Part shown: one piece after another, positions 23,286 through 34,739 of the stretch
Position numbering within the stretch: position 1 is the stretch's first letter
Layout of the letters: every line of letters begins with the position of its first letter
From: Ascochyta rabiei
Lineage: Eukaryota > Ascomycota > Dothideomycetes > Pleosporales > Didymellaceae
NCBI RefSeq assembly: GCF_004011695.2
Contig: NC_082408.1
Span: 2,341,501 to 2,405,500, forward strand
Length of the DNA: 64,000 nucleotides
Direction: 5' to 3'
The notes under the pieces: generated by a model
What the model was told of the DNA's origin: nothing
Seen by the model: the letters and a program-made list of their open reading frames with translations, nothing else
Databases searched by the model: none
Made by a program: the position numbers and the translations under genes

Positions 23286-25148
23286 ACGTACTCCACGGGT
23301 GAGCGGATCAAACAGGTGAGCGGATCACTCTGCCAAGACCACACCAAACCTCCACCTTACCACGCAATGCCTCAACAACAACATTAATCTACGCCCTTAA
23401 GAGAAGCTGCGATACAGCTTGCGCTCTAGGCAATTAAATAAGACGCAACACTTACCCTATAACGCGCTGCAGCTATATATAACACGCCTTATAGTACACT
23501 ACACGCTTAATACACAGAACAACCTGCACAAGCTAATTATACGCCAGTTTAACAGATTATAGACTAGACTAAGGAGGACGTGATTGCTAAGTACATCCTT
23601 AAGCTAGATGCACAAGGATTTGCCTCTTAGCTGGCTGCTGTAGCTGATATAGCTAATTCTTTGCGTGCTAAGCGCAATATAGGCCATGTTAGCATAAACT
23701 GGCCTAACACGTTTATTAAGCGCCGCCCTAACCTTAAAGTAAGGTTAAATTGCAAGTACAACTACAAGAGAGCCCTCTGTAAGAATCTAGAGATTATTAG
23801 GGGCTAGTTTAGGCTTGTAGCAAATGTTAAAGCTAAGTATAGCATCTAGGACAATAACACATACAACTTTAATAAGACAGGCTTTATAATAGGCTAGATA
23901 TTAACAGAAGCAGTTATTACAGGCTTAGAGCGTTAAGGACAGCTAAATATAGTGTAGCAGGGTAATTAAGAGTAGATAATAGTTATACAGGGCATTAATG
24001 GCACAGGGTAGGCTATTCTACCCTTTATCATCTTTAAAGGCCGCAACCACCTCTCTGCCTGGTACAAAGAGGACAATCTGCCCTATAACTGGGTTATTGC
24101 AGTCTCTAAGAACAGATAGACTACTAACAAGCTTAGTCTAGACTAGTTAAAGCACTTTAATGCCTATACAAAGACGCGCACCTAAGGAGTACACTAGCTA
24201 CTCCTTATTAACAGCTACAAGAGCTATAACTCCCTTAACTTCTAACAATACTGTAAGGAAGTAAAGATTGTTATACTATATATGCCTCTACACTTATCTT
24301 ACCTCTTATAACCACTAGATATAGGTTGTTTTGCCCCTATAAAGAAGGCATATAGGCGCTAAGCCAAGAATCTTATACACAACTACATTACTTATATTAC
24401 TAAAACTAAGTTCCTACTATACTTTATAGACGCCTATAAGGAGACATTTACTTCTAGCAATATCTAAGGAGGCTTCTAAGGCGCTAGAATAGTCCCCCTT
24501 AACCCAGAACGGGTTATAATGGGTCTTGATGTCTGCCTACGTACCCTACCGCTACCTACTGTAGAAGATAAGCCCTAGCAGTCCTAAACCCCAAGCACTA
24601 CCCTGCAATTAGGGTCGCAATCAACACTAGTTTAAGAGAGGATTCAAAGGCATGCAAGCAGCTTACCAACTTTAATAGTTAAGGCCTTTAAAAAGCTTAC
24701 TAAAGGCGCAGCTATAGTAGCGCATAAGCTAGTGTTGGCTTAAAGGGAGATTACTAGGCTTCGAGCAGCAAATAAGGCTGCCACGCAACGTAAATCGCAT
24801 AAAAGAAAGCAATTACAGCAGAAGAGAGTCCTAACAGCTAAGGAAGGCCTTTAATTAACTACTCTAACTAAGTTTAGGGCGCGTAGTAATAGTAAGAAGG
24901 CAAAGAAGCAAGTGCGCGCTAAAGGAGGGGAAGTAACCTAAAGACGCTGTACAAAGTGCTACAATGTTAGACATAACTTACGTATATGTAAGAAGGCTAT
25001 AAAAGATATTTCTAAATAATATTATATACTGCACTACTGTATATAAGGCTAAAGTAGGCTAATGCGAGCTATAATAGGGTAGAGATTTGGTGTGGTCTTG
25101 GCAGAGTGATCCGCTCACCCGTTTGATCCGCTTACCTGTGGAGTACGT
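23286..25148 (+). mobile_element. Pogo/Fot1-like DNA transposon P3b
   Basis: 1863 bp, flanked by TA (23284-23285 and 25149-25150); same ends as P3a with clean gggtgagcggatca pairs. It sits 24 bp from the right end of P4, at the border with the GC-richer gene island. Confidence 0.92.
23367..25019 (+). pseudogene. Pogo/Fot1-like transposase (P3b), RIP-inactivated
   Basis: Same 551-codon frame as P3a, starting MPQQQH. In-frame stops are partly shared with and partly different from P3a (several Gln/Trp codons intact here are TAG there), so some RIP hits came after the copies separated. Catalytic boxes YNFNKTGF and LLDIGCFAPIKKAY-like; C-terminal knuckle CTKCYNVRHNLRIC. Confidence 0.9.
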
Positions 25149-25150
25149 TA

Positions 25151-25480
25151 TATAGTCTTAGACTTATACAGGACATTAAAATTATTAATTAATTAATTAA
25201 TAAAAAACTTGACTAGTGCCTGCCAAACCGGGCTAGGGTTTGGGAAAACTCGAAACCTTATCTTCCAGGTTTTCATTACCTAATTAGGATACCCGCGGTT
25301 TGCCGACACTAATTCCATGGCCTGCTCAACTGCCAACACGCGCTGAAGCGTGAAGCCGAGGGCTGGTTGTCCGCGCAACCACGACTATCGGCGACCGGCG
25401 TCAACATCAGTAGCTGCTCACGGCCCACGCATCACGCACCACCACCAACTCCATCTCCACATGTCCATAGGCACCCGACT
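25151..25480 (+). promoter_or_regulatory. Upstream region of the 25481 gene
   Basis: Begins with a (TTAA)n-like AT tract (about 25180-25205), then turns GC-richer without RIP signs. The frame of the gene is open back to 25367, but only a TTG starts it there. The ATG at 25316 (ccATGG) runs into TGA after nine codons. No certain TATA box. Confidence 0.4.
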
Positions 25481-26998
25481 ATGAAGCGGCGTCTTTCCGA
25501 CAACCACGACTCGCAAGACCCCCTCAACAGCACCGTCGTCGCCAAGTGTCGTCGCATCCAGCGCGCTGACGGCACGGGCGCATCACCACCGCCCTCGAAT
25601 CCATCATCGCAGACGCTCGACCCTGCCGAAGCTCCGCCCTCGACCGCTGCCGCACAAGACAAGAGGATTCTGCAGTGGCTGGACAGCTGCGACGCGAGCC
25701 CTGAGCCGTCGCCAGCAATAGAGACAATGGCAGCACCGCCCACCCCGCGCAGCGCAGCAACGCAAAACCCCAGTGACGGCCAACGCCGCGCCGCCAGACG
25801 CTCTGTACGTGCGCGCACGCACACTTTGCGCACGCCCAGCCCCAGCAAGAAGCCCACACCGCAGTCGTACCGGCGTGGCAACATGCGCTACGCCAGCGTT
25901 TATGTCGACCACCTCGACCATCTTCCGCCTGCAGTCGACGTCGAGGTGCGCCGCATTTTCGGGCTGCAGTCGTTGGCTGAGCTAGCACAGCCACACACAC
26001 AAGCCAACACACAACCGGAGACACAAGCACGCCTCGCAGCGCTGGCGGCCACATACAAGGCCGAGTCGCGACTCAATGCGCGTGAGTGTTCGCTCGAGGG
26101 CAATTGGAAGGGCAGCATTTTCTCCCTCATGCGCAATCTCGCCCTGCTCGCTCCGGGCACCTTGTGCTTGAATATGTCGGAGAAGGCTTGGATCCCGGAC
26201 CTGAAGCCTGCGGCCCCTTCCCTCGACGGTCTGCAGGAAGCTGGTGAGGAGGGCAATAGCGGCTTACGCGACCCCTCAGCCGCTCCGACACCGATTGTCT
26301 CCGGCCTGGTTGACTTCAATTCCCCGGCCGCAGCTGCCGTCACCGCCGTGGGACCCAACACATCCTTTCCCGGTGACATTCCTTCCTTGGCCCCCTCGAT
26401 CTACTCTTCCACCTATTCACAATCCATCACCACAACCACCAGTCTCAACGCCTCCGACCCCTTCCACATATCCACTCCTAAACCTGACATCACTGTCGGC
26501 CTCGAAGAGACCAATTTCAGCCTACTCCATCAGCGCCGCCTTGTCCATCACCAACAGAGCGGCACCGTCCTAAGCGACCCGCACGCCGCCTTCATGGGCA
26601 TGCGATTCCCCTTCCTGATTGTGGAAACAAAGGGTCTAAGCGTCAATGGCAACCTCGTCAGTGCGCAAAATCAGGCCGCCATCGGTGGAGCTTGCATGCT
26701 ACGTATCTTGAAAGACCTCGACGAGACTACCGATTCGCACCCCACTTCCCCGCCGCTGTGCTTCTCCATTGTTACCGAGGGCCCTGCGCACGAGTTGTGG
26801 ATCCACTTCGAACATGAAGGGGCATTCCATATGGAGGCGCTGAAGTCATGGCGAATGACTCGCGCAAACGATGTGGACGAGTTGGTGCGAGCCCTGGCTG
26901 GAATCATGGAGTGGGGAAGGGGGACGTTTCGGGCCGGCGTTGTGGCGAGGCTGGACAGCCAGCCTGGTACAATGAGTGATGAACACACTGGGAGGTGA
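25481..26998 (+). CDS. Fungal PD-(D/E)XK nuclease-like protein (probable)
   Basis: An intronless 505-residue gene, the only clearly intact one in the window. I start it at the first in-frame ATG (25481, MKRRLSDNHDS). Residues 1-150 are low-complexity, Pro/Ser/Thr-rich and basic. The C-terminal half has the signature of a PD-(D/E)XK nuclease-like domain common in fungal hypothetical proteins: KPDIT (about residue 337), then FPFLIVETKG (the E-x-K) and QNQAAIGGACML (conserved helix). Known of the family: a nuclease fold, biological role mostly unknown. Codons are GC-rich and free of RIP stops, in contrast to both flanks. A real enzymatic activity is not shown; domain assignment rests on motif recognition only. 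Confidence 0.72.
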   Translation: MKRRLSDNHDSQDPLNSTVVAKCRRIQRADGTGASPPPSNPSSQTLDPAEAPPSTAAAQDKRILQWLDSCDASPEPSPAIETMAAPPTPRSAATQNPSDGQRRAARRSVRARTHTLRTPSPSKKPTPQSYRRGNMRYASVYVDHLDHLPPAVDVEVRRIFGLQSLAELAQPHTQANTQPETQARLAALAATYKAESRLNARECSLEGNWKGSIFSLMRNLALLAPGTLCLNMSEKAWIPDLKPAAPSLDGLQEAGEEGNSGLRDPSAAPTPIVSGLVDFNSPAAAAVTAVGPNTSFPGDIPSLAPSIYSSTYSQSITTTTSLNASDPFHISTPKPDITVGLEETNFSLLHQRRLVHHQQSGTVLSDPHAAFMGMRFPFLIVETKGLSVNGNLVSAQNQAAIGGACMLRILKDLDETTDSHPTSPPLCFSIVTEGPAHELWIHFEHEGAFHMEALKSWRMTRANDVDELVRALAGIMEWGRGTFRAGVVARLDSQPGTMSDEHTGR

Positions 26999-27968
26999 TG
27001 CTGAGGAAGAGCACGAAGCTGCCGGAGTGCGAAAGTGACAGAGTTGTGGACTGGCCAGCTGTAGAGAATGACAACACAGGTGAGATTGGTGAATGGAAAA
27101 GACTCAGCCCTAGCGGTGAAAGAGGGGAGTGGGACGAACATTGATTCGAGTACAACTGATACCCTAACTTTATCTTAGCAAGCAACTCAAACTCTTCTTT
27201 ACAGCAGTGCCATCCCATACCCAAGCGATTGAGTTCAAAAAAATCTCTCATTCCCACGACGCTAGTGTGAATGCTGCCATCCTGAGAGATTCGACGACCT
27301 GGAGGCCAGGAAAGATTATGAAAACGGGATGACATACTCAGAAGACCTGCACTTGAGCTGCACTCGCTACAATAAATGCCATCGAACACGCTAGTGTGAA
27401 ACTGCAAGGTCCGAATGAGATGCACGGAGAGTACAAGACGTACTGACGGAGAGTACAAGACGTACCAACGGACAGTAGCAAGGGCGTAACGGCTAACAGA
27501 CTTGCTTTGACACATGGCAGTGGCTACAAGACGCTGCCCACCTAGCAGATGCTGGTTTTGAACAGGTAAAATAACATTTAACGTTAGAAGCTTAAAATTT
27601 TTGTCCTTGGGTGCTACATGGCTGCAAACGCCCTGTTTCTGCACTCTACCTGCTCTAACTATGCCATGGGTTTATTGATTCATGCTCTTTGAGCGCTGTT
27701 AGATTGGCAACACAATGTTATCGCGTTACATGTTGGCTAGGTGTTATTGGTGCTGCTTTAAGGATATAACTTCGCCCTTCATTATCTGCATTAACAAGCT
27801 CTGCCTACCTGTTAATGCTGCCTCCATACATAGCTAGGCACTTGTTAGAATTATAATTATAGTCACAAAGGTAACGTAAGAGCCATTAGTGTGTAGTAGT
27901 TGCTTAGATACATAGCTAATAACATAGCGCTTAAAGTAGGCAGCTATAAGCGCGCGTTAGAAATCTTA
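26999..27968. other. Non-coding flank of the gene island
   Basis: GC-richer up to about 27650, then increasingly AT-rich. It contains a short direct repeat of ggagagtacaagacgtac (about 27427 and 27449) and two copies of acgctagtgtgaa (about 27260 and 27390). A 246-codon minus-strand open frame overlapping the end of the gene has no recognisable domain and is probably chance. Confidence 0.5.
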
Positions 27969-28172
27969 TATTGTGCGTACAGACACAGTAGTACTGTATG
28001 CAAATAGGCACAGTACACGCGCAGACATAGTAGTGTTGAGTTTCACACTTTAGACAAAGTCTGTAAGTAATATTGTGCGTACAGACACAGTAGTACTGTA
28101 TGCAAATAGGCACAGTACACGCGCAGACATAGTAGTGTTGAGTTTCACACTTTAGACAAAGTCTGTAAGTAA
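27969..28172. repeat. Tandem duplication, 2 x 102 bp, spanning an LTR tip
   Basis: Two adjacent copies with no difference I can see (27969-28070 and 28071-28172). Each contains about 65 bp of flank plus the first 37 bp of an inverted LTR A (TGTTGAGTTTCACACTTT...). The second copy runs on into the rest of the LTR. Confidence 0.93.
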
Positions 28173-28375
28173 TTTTTTGATTAGGTCTTAGGGATAAGTA
28201 CGTGCAGGGGTTCTTAAAGGGGTAGTTGTCTAGTTAAAGACTATGGTAACTAGGGTTGCAAGGAAGAGTATAGAGTAGACTATCTGTTTCGCAAGCAGGG
28301 TTAAGATATTCCAATAACAAAGTTAATTAACAAAGTTAAACACAAACTATAAGGGTTGTGTTCCTATAATCTATA
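28136..28375 (-). mobile_element. Fragment of LTR A
   Basis: Reverse complement of the 3' half of the 493-bp LTR of the element at 50939-57969 (agacaaagtctgtaag ... cacaaactataagggttg). It is cut at 28375 by a pogo-like element inserted at a TA. The remaining half of the LTR is not found beyond that element. Confidence 0.85.
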
Positions 28376-28761
28376 ACGTACCCCACAGACGAGTAGAACA
28401 CCAAGCAAGTGGAACACTTTTGCCAAGCCCCCACTAAACTCTACCCTATTATGGCCTAAAATAACCTAGTTTAGTGCTGTAAAGTACAGTATAGCCTATA
28501 ATACTATTTAGAAACTACTTCTACCTCTTTCCTACATGTTTGCGCGTTGTGTCCTGTCTAATTACACCATCTACAGCGTCTTTAGGAGGGCTTACCTCCT
28601 TTAGCACGCACCTGCTTCTTTACCTTCTTCCTATTACCACGCGCCCTAAACTCCTTTAGAGCTGTTAATTGCTAACCCTCCTTAACTATTAGGGTCTCTT
28701 CTGCCTAAACTTACTTTCTTTTATATAATTTAGGTTGTATAGCTGCCTTATTAGCAGCTTA

Positions 28762-30452
28762 CGAAGGAGCTCGTTTTTTTTTGGCTAATCAGGCGTCCGT
28801 GCCCCCAAACGCGCCCTATTAATACATGTAACACCTACACTTCGTCTATAGTAAAACAACTATAATAATACCTACAGAGTTAATTACGTGTTATAAAAAG
28901 TTTAAATATAAGAAGTACAAGCTTGTCTAAGCTCCTAAAACAAATTAGACTAAGTTAAGCTAAATTAAGCACGCTTTTGTAGTAGGGGCGCTCACAGCCC
29001 TATGAGGAGACTATGGCAGCTAACAGGATTTAGCAACTACAATAGGCTGCGTATAATCTAGTCTTTTAGAGCTTCTATATTACGTAGAGGTAAAGGCAAA
29101 TAACTATACTATTACTTTATAGGATAAAATACTATATAAGAATAATCTAGGGTAAGGCTAGAGCTAGTTATTAATATAGAAACAGAAGGACGCTATTATC
29201 TATATTACAACAGCCACACACAAGGCACGCAAGAAAGAGAGCTAGCAGGCTATTAAACATAGTAATTTTAAAGACGTTATACTAGAAATTAGTAGAATAA
29301 TATTTAAAAATATTATGTATAAGGCTAGGTACGCGCATTAACACCTAGGTTAGAAACTATTACTTATGCCTAAATAAGAAGACAAGTGCTATAAATAGGC
29401 TCTTACTTATAACCCTAATAAAGATAAGAAGTATAATAACAAAGGCTTTAACTTTACAGAGGTTATGTTCTTAGATAAGACTCCTGCTTAAATTAGTAAG
29501 GAGTAAGGTAAAATACAGACGTAGTACTATAAGAGTAAGGTATAGGATAACAACATTAAACATAACTATAACAGGAGAGAATACTGCCTATAATTCTACG
29601 CCTACTTTTGCTATAATTACAAAGGCCTATACCACGTTTATTACAAAGAAACTAAGGAGGAGAAGGTTACTGCACAGAAGCATATTGTAGAGCTTAATAA
29701 GGACTAAAAGACTTGTAATAACAAGCTCTGAATTTACGCACGCTTAGCCTTAAACAACATTAAAGAAAGTAATATTAATTATTGTTATAATACTAGAAAG
29801 AAGCAGTATGTGCTAAGCTAGATAGACTATACACGTAGAGACTGTAGGCGTAGAAGGATTAATAGATACTAACACTAAGAAGGTGCGTTAAAGAAGGTTA
29901 TCCTATAGATTAAATTGTTAAAGAAGAAAGGTATTAAATGTGTACTATAACAGGATAGCGTACCTGTATATAAGGTATAGATTTTACGCAATTTATTAAT
30001 TATTAAGCACGTTAAGAGGTTGTAGTAGCTAGGTTACTCTTCTAAGGTTAATGCAATTAAGCATGCATAGCTATAGATTTAACAGCACGTAATAAAGCAA
30101 TTTACTCCTTCTTACAACTCTAAACAGTGTGAGAGATAGTAGGTTAGTTAATAGGAGGATATGCCTATAGAGGTTATTAATTGTTAGGTAGAAGTAATCC
30201 TAGAATAGGTGTAGAGGATTATAAGATTGTGTAGAAAAAACAACTTCTATAGGTAACTTAGCAATATTTAAACACTATAAAAAGATAAGGATAGGTTAAT
30301 TTAGTACTGCATAATAGCTTTATATTGTTAAAATACTTATAAATGTTATATATTTGTTGTTTTAGTGGTGTTTACTATAGGGAGTGTGAACGCGTTTTAT
30401 TTTAGTGGCTCGTGCGCGACGCCTGATCGGCCAAAAAAAACGAGCTCCTTCG
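28762..30452 (+). mobile_element. Tc1/mariner-type DNA transposon T2
   Basis: A 1691-bp element with inverted ends CGAAGGAGCTCGTTTTTTTT continuing into GGC(T/C)(A/G)ATCAGGCGTC (about 35 bp, few mismatches), flanked by TA (28760-28761 and 30453-30454). It encodes a plus-strand transposase. Confidence 0.88.
28870..30290 (+). pseudogene. Tc1/mariner (DDE_3) transposase, RIP-inactivated
   Basis: The C-terminal half is recognisable despite stops: CVL-stop-QDSVPVYKV (QDGAPAHKA-type box with the catalytic Asp kept) near 29940, RL--LGYSSKVNAIKHA (equivalent of the PDLNPIEHAW box; Glu->Lys) near 30020-30070, and QHVIKQFTPSYNSKQC, MPIEVIN and RIIRLCRKNNF towards the end. The N-terminal helix-turn-helix half is less clear. 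Many TAG/TAA codons. Confidence 0.78.
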
Positions 30453-30539
30453 TAAAGCTAAGTAATCTCCTGTTACGCTAACACTAGCTTATGCGTAATT
30501 ATTACTGCCCCCTTTACTACGCTAGCTAGACAACCTCAG

Positions 30540-33490
30540 TCCTGCAAAGAAGAATTGGCCACGGTCTCCCCTACCCCCCGGGCTTCGAATGCCTTCGCAA
30601 AGCCCGCGCCCGTGCTAAACTACCGCAAGCCATCGACAGTAGAAAGCGACAGCGAGGTACCCTGAGTGGACACACCTGGTCCCTGCTGAGCCACAGAAGG
30701 ACAAGCGCAAAAGGAAGAAACGCACCACCCGTGAAGCCAGCCATTCAAGAGTGCCCCCACTGTTTACTAGCGAACCCCTCCTCTCAGCGCCGCCCCTGTC
30801 GCTGACAACTCTCTGTCTAGACGGGGTTGGAGACAATAGCCCTTTGAGGATTAACATTTCAGGCGCGCACCGCTTACGCACGTCTTCAGCTAGACAGACT
30901 GACAGGGACCCTGACAAATATGGCCGTCCGCCTAGGGTGCATGATTCCTAGGTTCCCAACTGCACACCATACCGTCCTAGCGACCCAGTGAGAGGTGCTG
31001 ACGTCCCTCGCCTGTTCCTAACTCACCGCTCCACGGACCAGTCTTAGCTATGAAGGTTACCAGGAAGCGCCTGCCAGTCTGACTTTACCCACGCTTACTA
31101 TTATGCAATTAGTTTAACACTACAGGCAGGGCGCCCCTGGTCCGCAACTAATCCCTTAAGCCGCTACCTAACCCGGCACGACGAGCCAGAGACCTACGCC
31201 ACAAGACCTGCTAAGGCGCCTATTTCAACAGCTTCGCTGAGGCTGAAGATTCTGGCTACACCAACATCCCCTCTAAGATGTACAAAGCCAGGCTGCGTAA
31301 CCAGGTTATTATCGACAAAGCCCCTGTCCAGTTGTGCGAACAAGGCAAAGTGGAACCCGCAGCAGCACCAGCGCCTTTCCCTGTACCAGTTTTTATTATA
31401 TGGAGATCTGCAGACTACGTTAAGTAGAAAGGACGACTAGTCTTGGACATGCGGGAAATTAATCACTGGGCCATTAAAGACACGTACCTGCTTACAACAG
31501 AGAAGAATATACCAGCACAGCTTTAGGAGGCCTGCTACATCACCGTAGTTAATGGGTTGAGTGTCTTGTACCAATTTGACGTTCGCTGGAGTAACTGGTA
31601 CAAGTTCGTTCTTGACACCCACTAGAGAGCGGGAATCCTGAACGTCCGCGCAGTGGGTTTTAAGAATTCTGTGGCACACGTGCAGAGGTGTGGTAACAAC
31701 ATGCTTTGGGGTATAGACGCTTTTGCTAAAGCCTACATTAACGACTTTGTTATCTACTCCTAATCCTTTGCAGAACACTAGGAACATCTATAGGCATATC
31801 CTTTTACCAGATAGCTGACCTAGGTATTTCTTTTTCCCCAGAGAAGGCTTTTGTTAACTACCTGTTGGTTAAGCTACTAGCGCATTGACGAATTTGGAGA
31901 TGCATCGCTCAGTGAGCGGATTGCTGCCCTTAAGAGTGTTCGTTCTCCTGGGCATTTAAAGAAGACAGGAATCTACTGTGGCGCTATCAGCTTCCTGAAC
32001 GACCAGACTCCATACTTGCCCCTGATCTGAGAACCGCTGATGACGCTTCAGACTGAACTACTTCGTTTTGCCCCAGAAAAGAAGGGCAGGGGACGAAGCG
32101 CGATGACCACCAAGGCCACCATCCCAGCTGGCAGCTCAATCAAAGAAGCTTTCAACAACATCCAGGCGCTGTGGGACTAAGATCAAGCTTGTGCACCAGG
32201 ACTATACCCAGCATCTGTACATCAACGTCAATCCGTCCAAGCAACACGGCCTCGCATTAATGGCGTACCATGTAAAGAACGATCCTGGACCAACCATGGT
32301 AGACTCCGATATCCCTTTCAGATACACAGATAACGACTCCTCACCAACAAATTGGCTGGAACTAACGGTAGATGAGCCTTGAAAAGGCTGCAGTTGAGCC
32401 AACTCTTTTTCTCTTCAAGTGCCTTTTGAGTCCAGAACGTTGGTATTTTCCTACCAACCTAGGACTGGCTGGCTTGTGCTGGGCGGTTAAGAAGACAAGC
32501 CACATAGTGCAGTCCGCGTCCAAAGTTTATACCTTCACTGACTACACCGCTGTTATAGCAATTGTCCGCCACTGTTGCCTTACAACAACAGAACTCTTTA
32601 ACTAGCCAAAGTCTTAATCTAACGAGTAGGAACCTCAAGGATCGCATCAAGCAGGGCTACCAGGATGACTTTATACAGAAACGCGTGGGTGACGTGATAT
32701 CCAGCGCTTGACAGGACCACGAGGACGATTCCAGGCCAATGCGGGACCTCTGTTTCCTGTACAACGACGGTCTTTTCCTTTAATGTAACAACAAAAACGG
32801 GATGTGAACGCCTTTGCCGGCCTAAGGCACTTATACACAAGATCTTCAAGCAAGCTCACAACAATTATTACCACCAGGGTTTTAACTACACGCGCAAACG
32901 TATAAGGGCATCTTTCTTTTTACAAGGATTAACCAAGCATTTAAAGGCGTATATTGGCTTCTGCCCGCAATGCAAGCTCTACCAGACGCTCTAACGCCAA
33001 CCATACAGGTCCCTGGAACCCGTCAATCACTAACCCTGGCCTTTTAAGAATGTGTGCATCGACTTCGTTACGTACCTGCTGGAAACGCTGGACGGTTTCA
33101 ACGCCTTCATGAGTCAGACCTGCCAAGTCTCTAAGCCAGTAAACCTGGTACCTGGCAAAGAGAACTAGTCCTCCGCGGAACGGGCCGTCGCACAGAGGCG
33201 TCGCAACCACCTTTGCAGCCGGGGCTTGCCACGCGTCATCATAAGCGGTTACAACCCTGAACTCATTAGAGGTTTGCTACACAAACAGGCCGTATTCAAA
33301 GGGGCACAGTTCTTTTCAACTGCCGCCTGGCACCCAGATGCCAACGGCCAATCTGAATGCGCAAATTAGACCGTCGTCATTGAGCTCAGGTTTTTACCAC
33401 TGAGAACGAGGAAGCTGACCGGCGCAAGGCGCTGGACCACACATAATTTGCAGGTCAACATGCTCTGCACAACAGACAGAAGAATATAGG
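30540..33490 (+). pseudogene. Old Ty3/gypsy pol relic (family E), indel-decayed
   Basis: GC-normal DNA with a reverse transcriptase about 31380-31860 (LVLDMREINHWAIKDTYLL; YINDFVIYS, where YIDDFVIYS is expected), RNase H about 32190-32600 (LYINVNPSKQHGLALMAYH) and integrase about 32880-33440 (IGFCPQCKLYQT zinc-binding part; CIDFVTYLLETLDG with catalytic Asp; HPDANGQSE). The frame shifts several times and has internal stops, so decay is by indels and substitutions more than by RIP. LTRs were not found. Confidence 0.8.
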
Positions 33491-34739
33491 AACAACCTCC
33501 CCAGCACAATACCTTAAACGTGCTAGAACTTCTCTTAAGGCTGCTGGTTACCGTGTCTTCGTACCAGACGAGAGTTTGCCAGCCATCAGGATCCAGATAA
33601 CAGATGACGACAAAAAGCGCGCTATCCTAGCTCATGATCTCACCATCTTTATTCACGCTCCAGACGGCGCTAGATGGAGCAATCAAGAGGACATCCTGGT
33701 CACAGGGAAGAAGGCAGGCGCAGTCTGGAAACGGTACGGGACCAGCAAAGACGCCTTCTACCACCTCAAGAGAGACCCAGCTGTATCTAAACTGAGGAGA
33801 CGTTCGGCTACGCTCCTTCACGAGTCTCATCAGACACTAGAACAGGCCATCTTCCCAGACTAGGCTCAGGCGCACCCTGACGGCGAGTACGCCTAGGCAT
33901 GTCCCTCCACCCACACCACAGGGCGGGCTGCAGGATGCCAAACGCACAACTTAGGCGAGGATAGTTCGTGCTGGAACTGCGAAACAACTCGCTACGCTTA
34001 TCATTCCACCAAGACAGACACAGGCGCAAGACTGCAGGGTCATGACAGTAACGGCAGGCCGAAGGTCAAATCCACCCACAGACGACTTATGCACTTCATG
34101 CTTCGCAAGGGCGTCAAGATGGCCTAGATTGACCCTCGCTTTGCCCCAGACGCTTTCGGTTCACTGCGACTCATCCAGGGTTCTTTCAACAGCAAAGGAG
34201 TACAGTGTGGCCTGCATTTTGTGAAGTACAATCCCATCCGCAACTCCAGTGCAGATGTTCCAAAGTCGCAGTTCTTTAGAAAACCCTACTACACAGCATC
34301 GAAGATTAAGACCATGCTAGATCAGGCGAACCCAATCAAGATCACAGGCGCGCCGCTCATTAGGGCACCCTCCCAATCAAGCAAGACCGCTCACCTTGAC
34401 CGCCAAGAGTCAGAACAACCGCGGAAGAAAAAACCTAGGCATGATGGCATCCCAGCACGCAATGACCCGACCCTAGAAATCAAGTCTGGTCCAAAAGCTT
34501 CAGTTTCCGCCCTGAACCCCGCACACCGCGAGAGGATAGGTGACACCTTTCTTCCTAGAGCGGACCAGGTCGGCATCGTCTTTGACTTTGATCCCCTGTC
34601 TGGCAACAGCCATTGTTCTGACAAGAATGACCCGGCACGAGGACTGGACATGGATTTCGTCAACATCGCCAAGGCTTACAAGTTAGACCCGGAGCAAGAG
34701 CTGAACACAGGCAGTCTCGTTAAGATCTTCAAGGCTTAA
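33489..34739 (+). pseudogene. gag-like gene relic directly downstream of gypsy E pol
   Basis: One reading frame runs from about 33489 to the TAA ending at 34739, broken only by three TAG codons (33861, 33891 and near 34122). Features: AGYRVFVPDESLPAIRIQI, LAHDLTIFIHAPD, KAFYHLKRDP-like sequence (DAFYHLKRDPAVSKLRR), then CWNCETTRYAYH (half of a zinc knuckle), a basic stretch HRRLMHFMLRKGVKMA, IDPRFAPDAFGSLRLIQGS, and a C-terminal acidic/basic tail. I judge it gag-like from the knuckle and its retroelement context. It lies after, not before, pol, and has no RIP-dense stops. Confidence 0.55.

Larger units (their letters stand above)
28376..30539 (-). mobile_element. Pogo-like transposon fragment P5 (right end missing), holding a Tc1 element
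   Basis: The left end acgtaccccacagacgagtag with a second CAAGCAAGTGGAACAC motif is of the same plan as P1-P3 but a different family. The minus-strand 3' end of its transposase shows a zinc knuckle CRWCN-stop-TGHNAQTC (about 28585-28535). The body is interrupted by the Tc1/mariner element at 28762 and resumes at 30455, losing similarity at about 30539. The right terminus is missing. Confidence 0.75.

Noticed and set aside
25367..25480. Earlier start of the nuclease-like gene at 25367
   Set aside because: It would be a TTG codon; the first in-frame ATG is 25481 and nuclear genes of fungi rarely start at TTG.
25432..26379. Several minus-strand and alternative-frame ORFs under the nuclease-like gene
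   Set aside because: GC-rich shadows; Arg/Cys/Trp-rich, no domain, while the plus-strand frame has the conserved PD and ExK motifs.
26904..27644. 246-codon open frame on the minus strand
   Set aside because: Overlaps the 3' end of the intact gene, has no recognisable domain and a composition typical of antisense of GC-rich DNA.
27931..28113. 60-codon minus-strand frame with repeated Cys-rich segments
   Set aside because: Produced entirely by the 102-bp tandem duplication.
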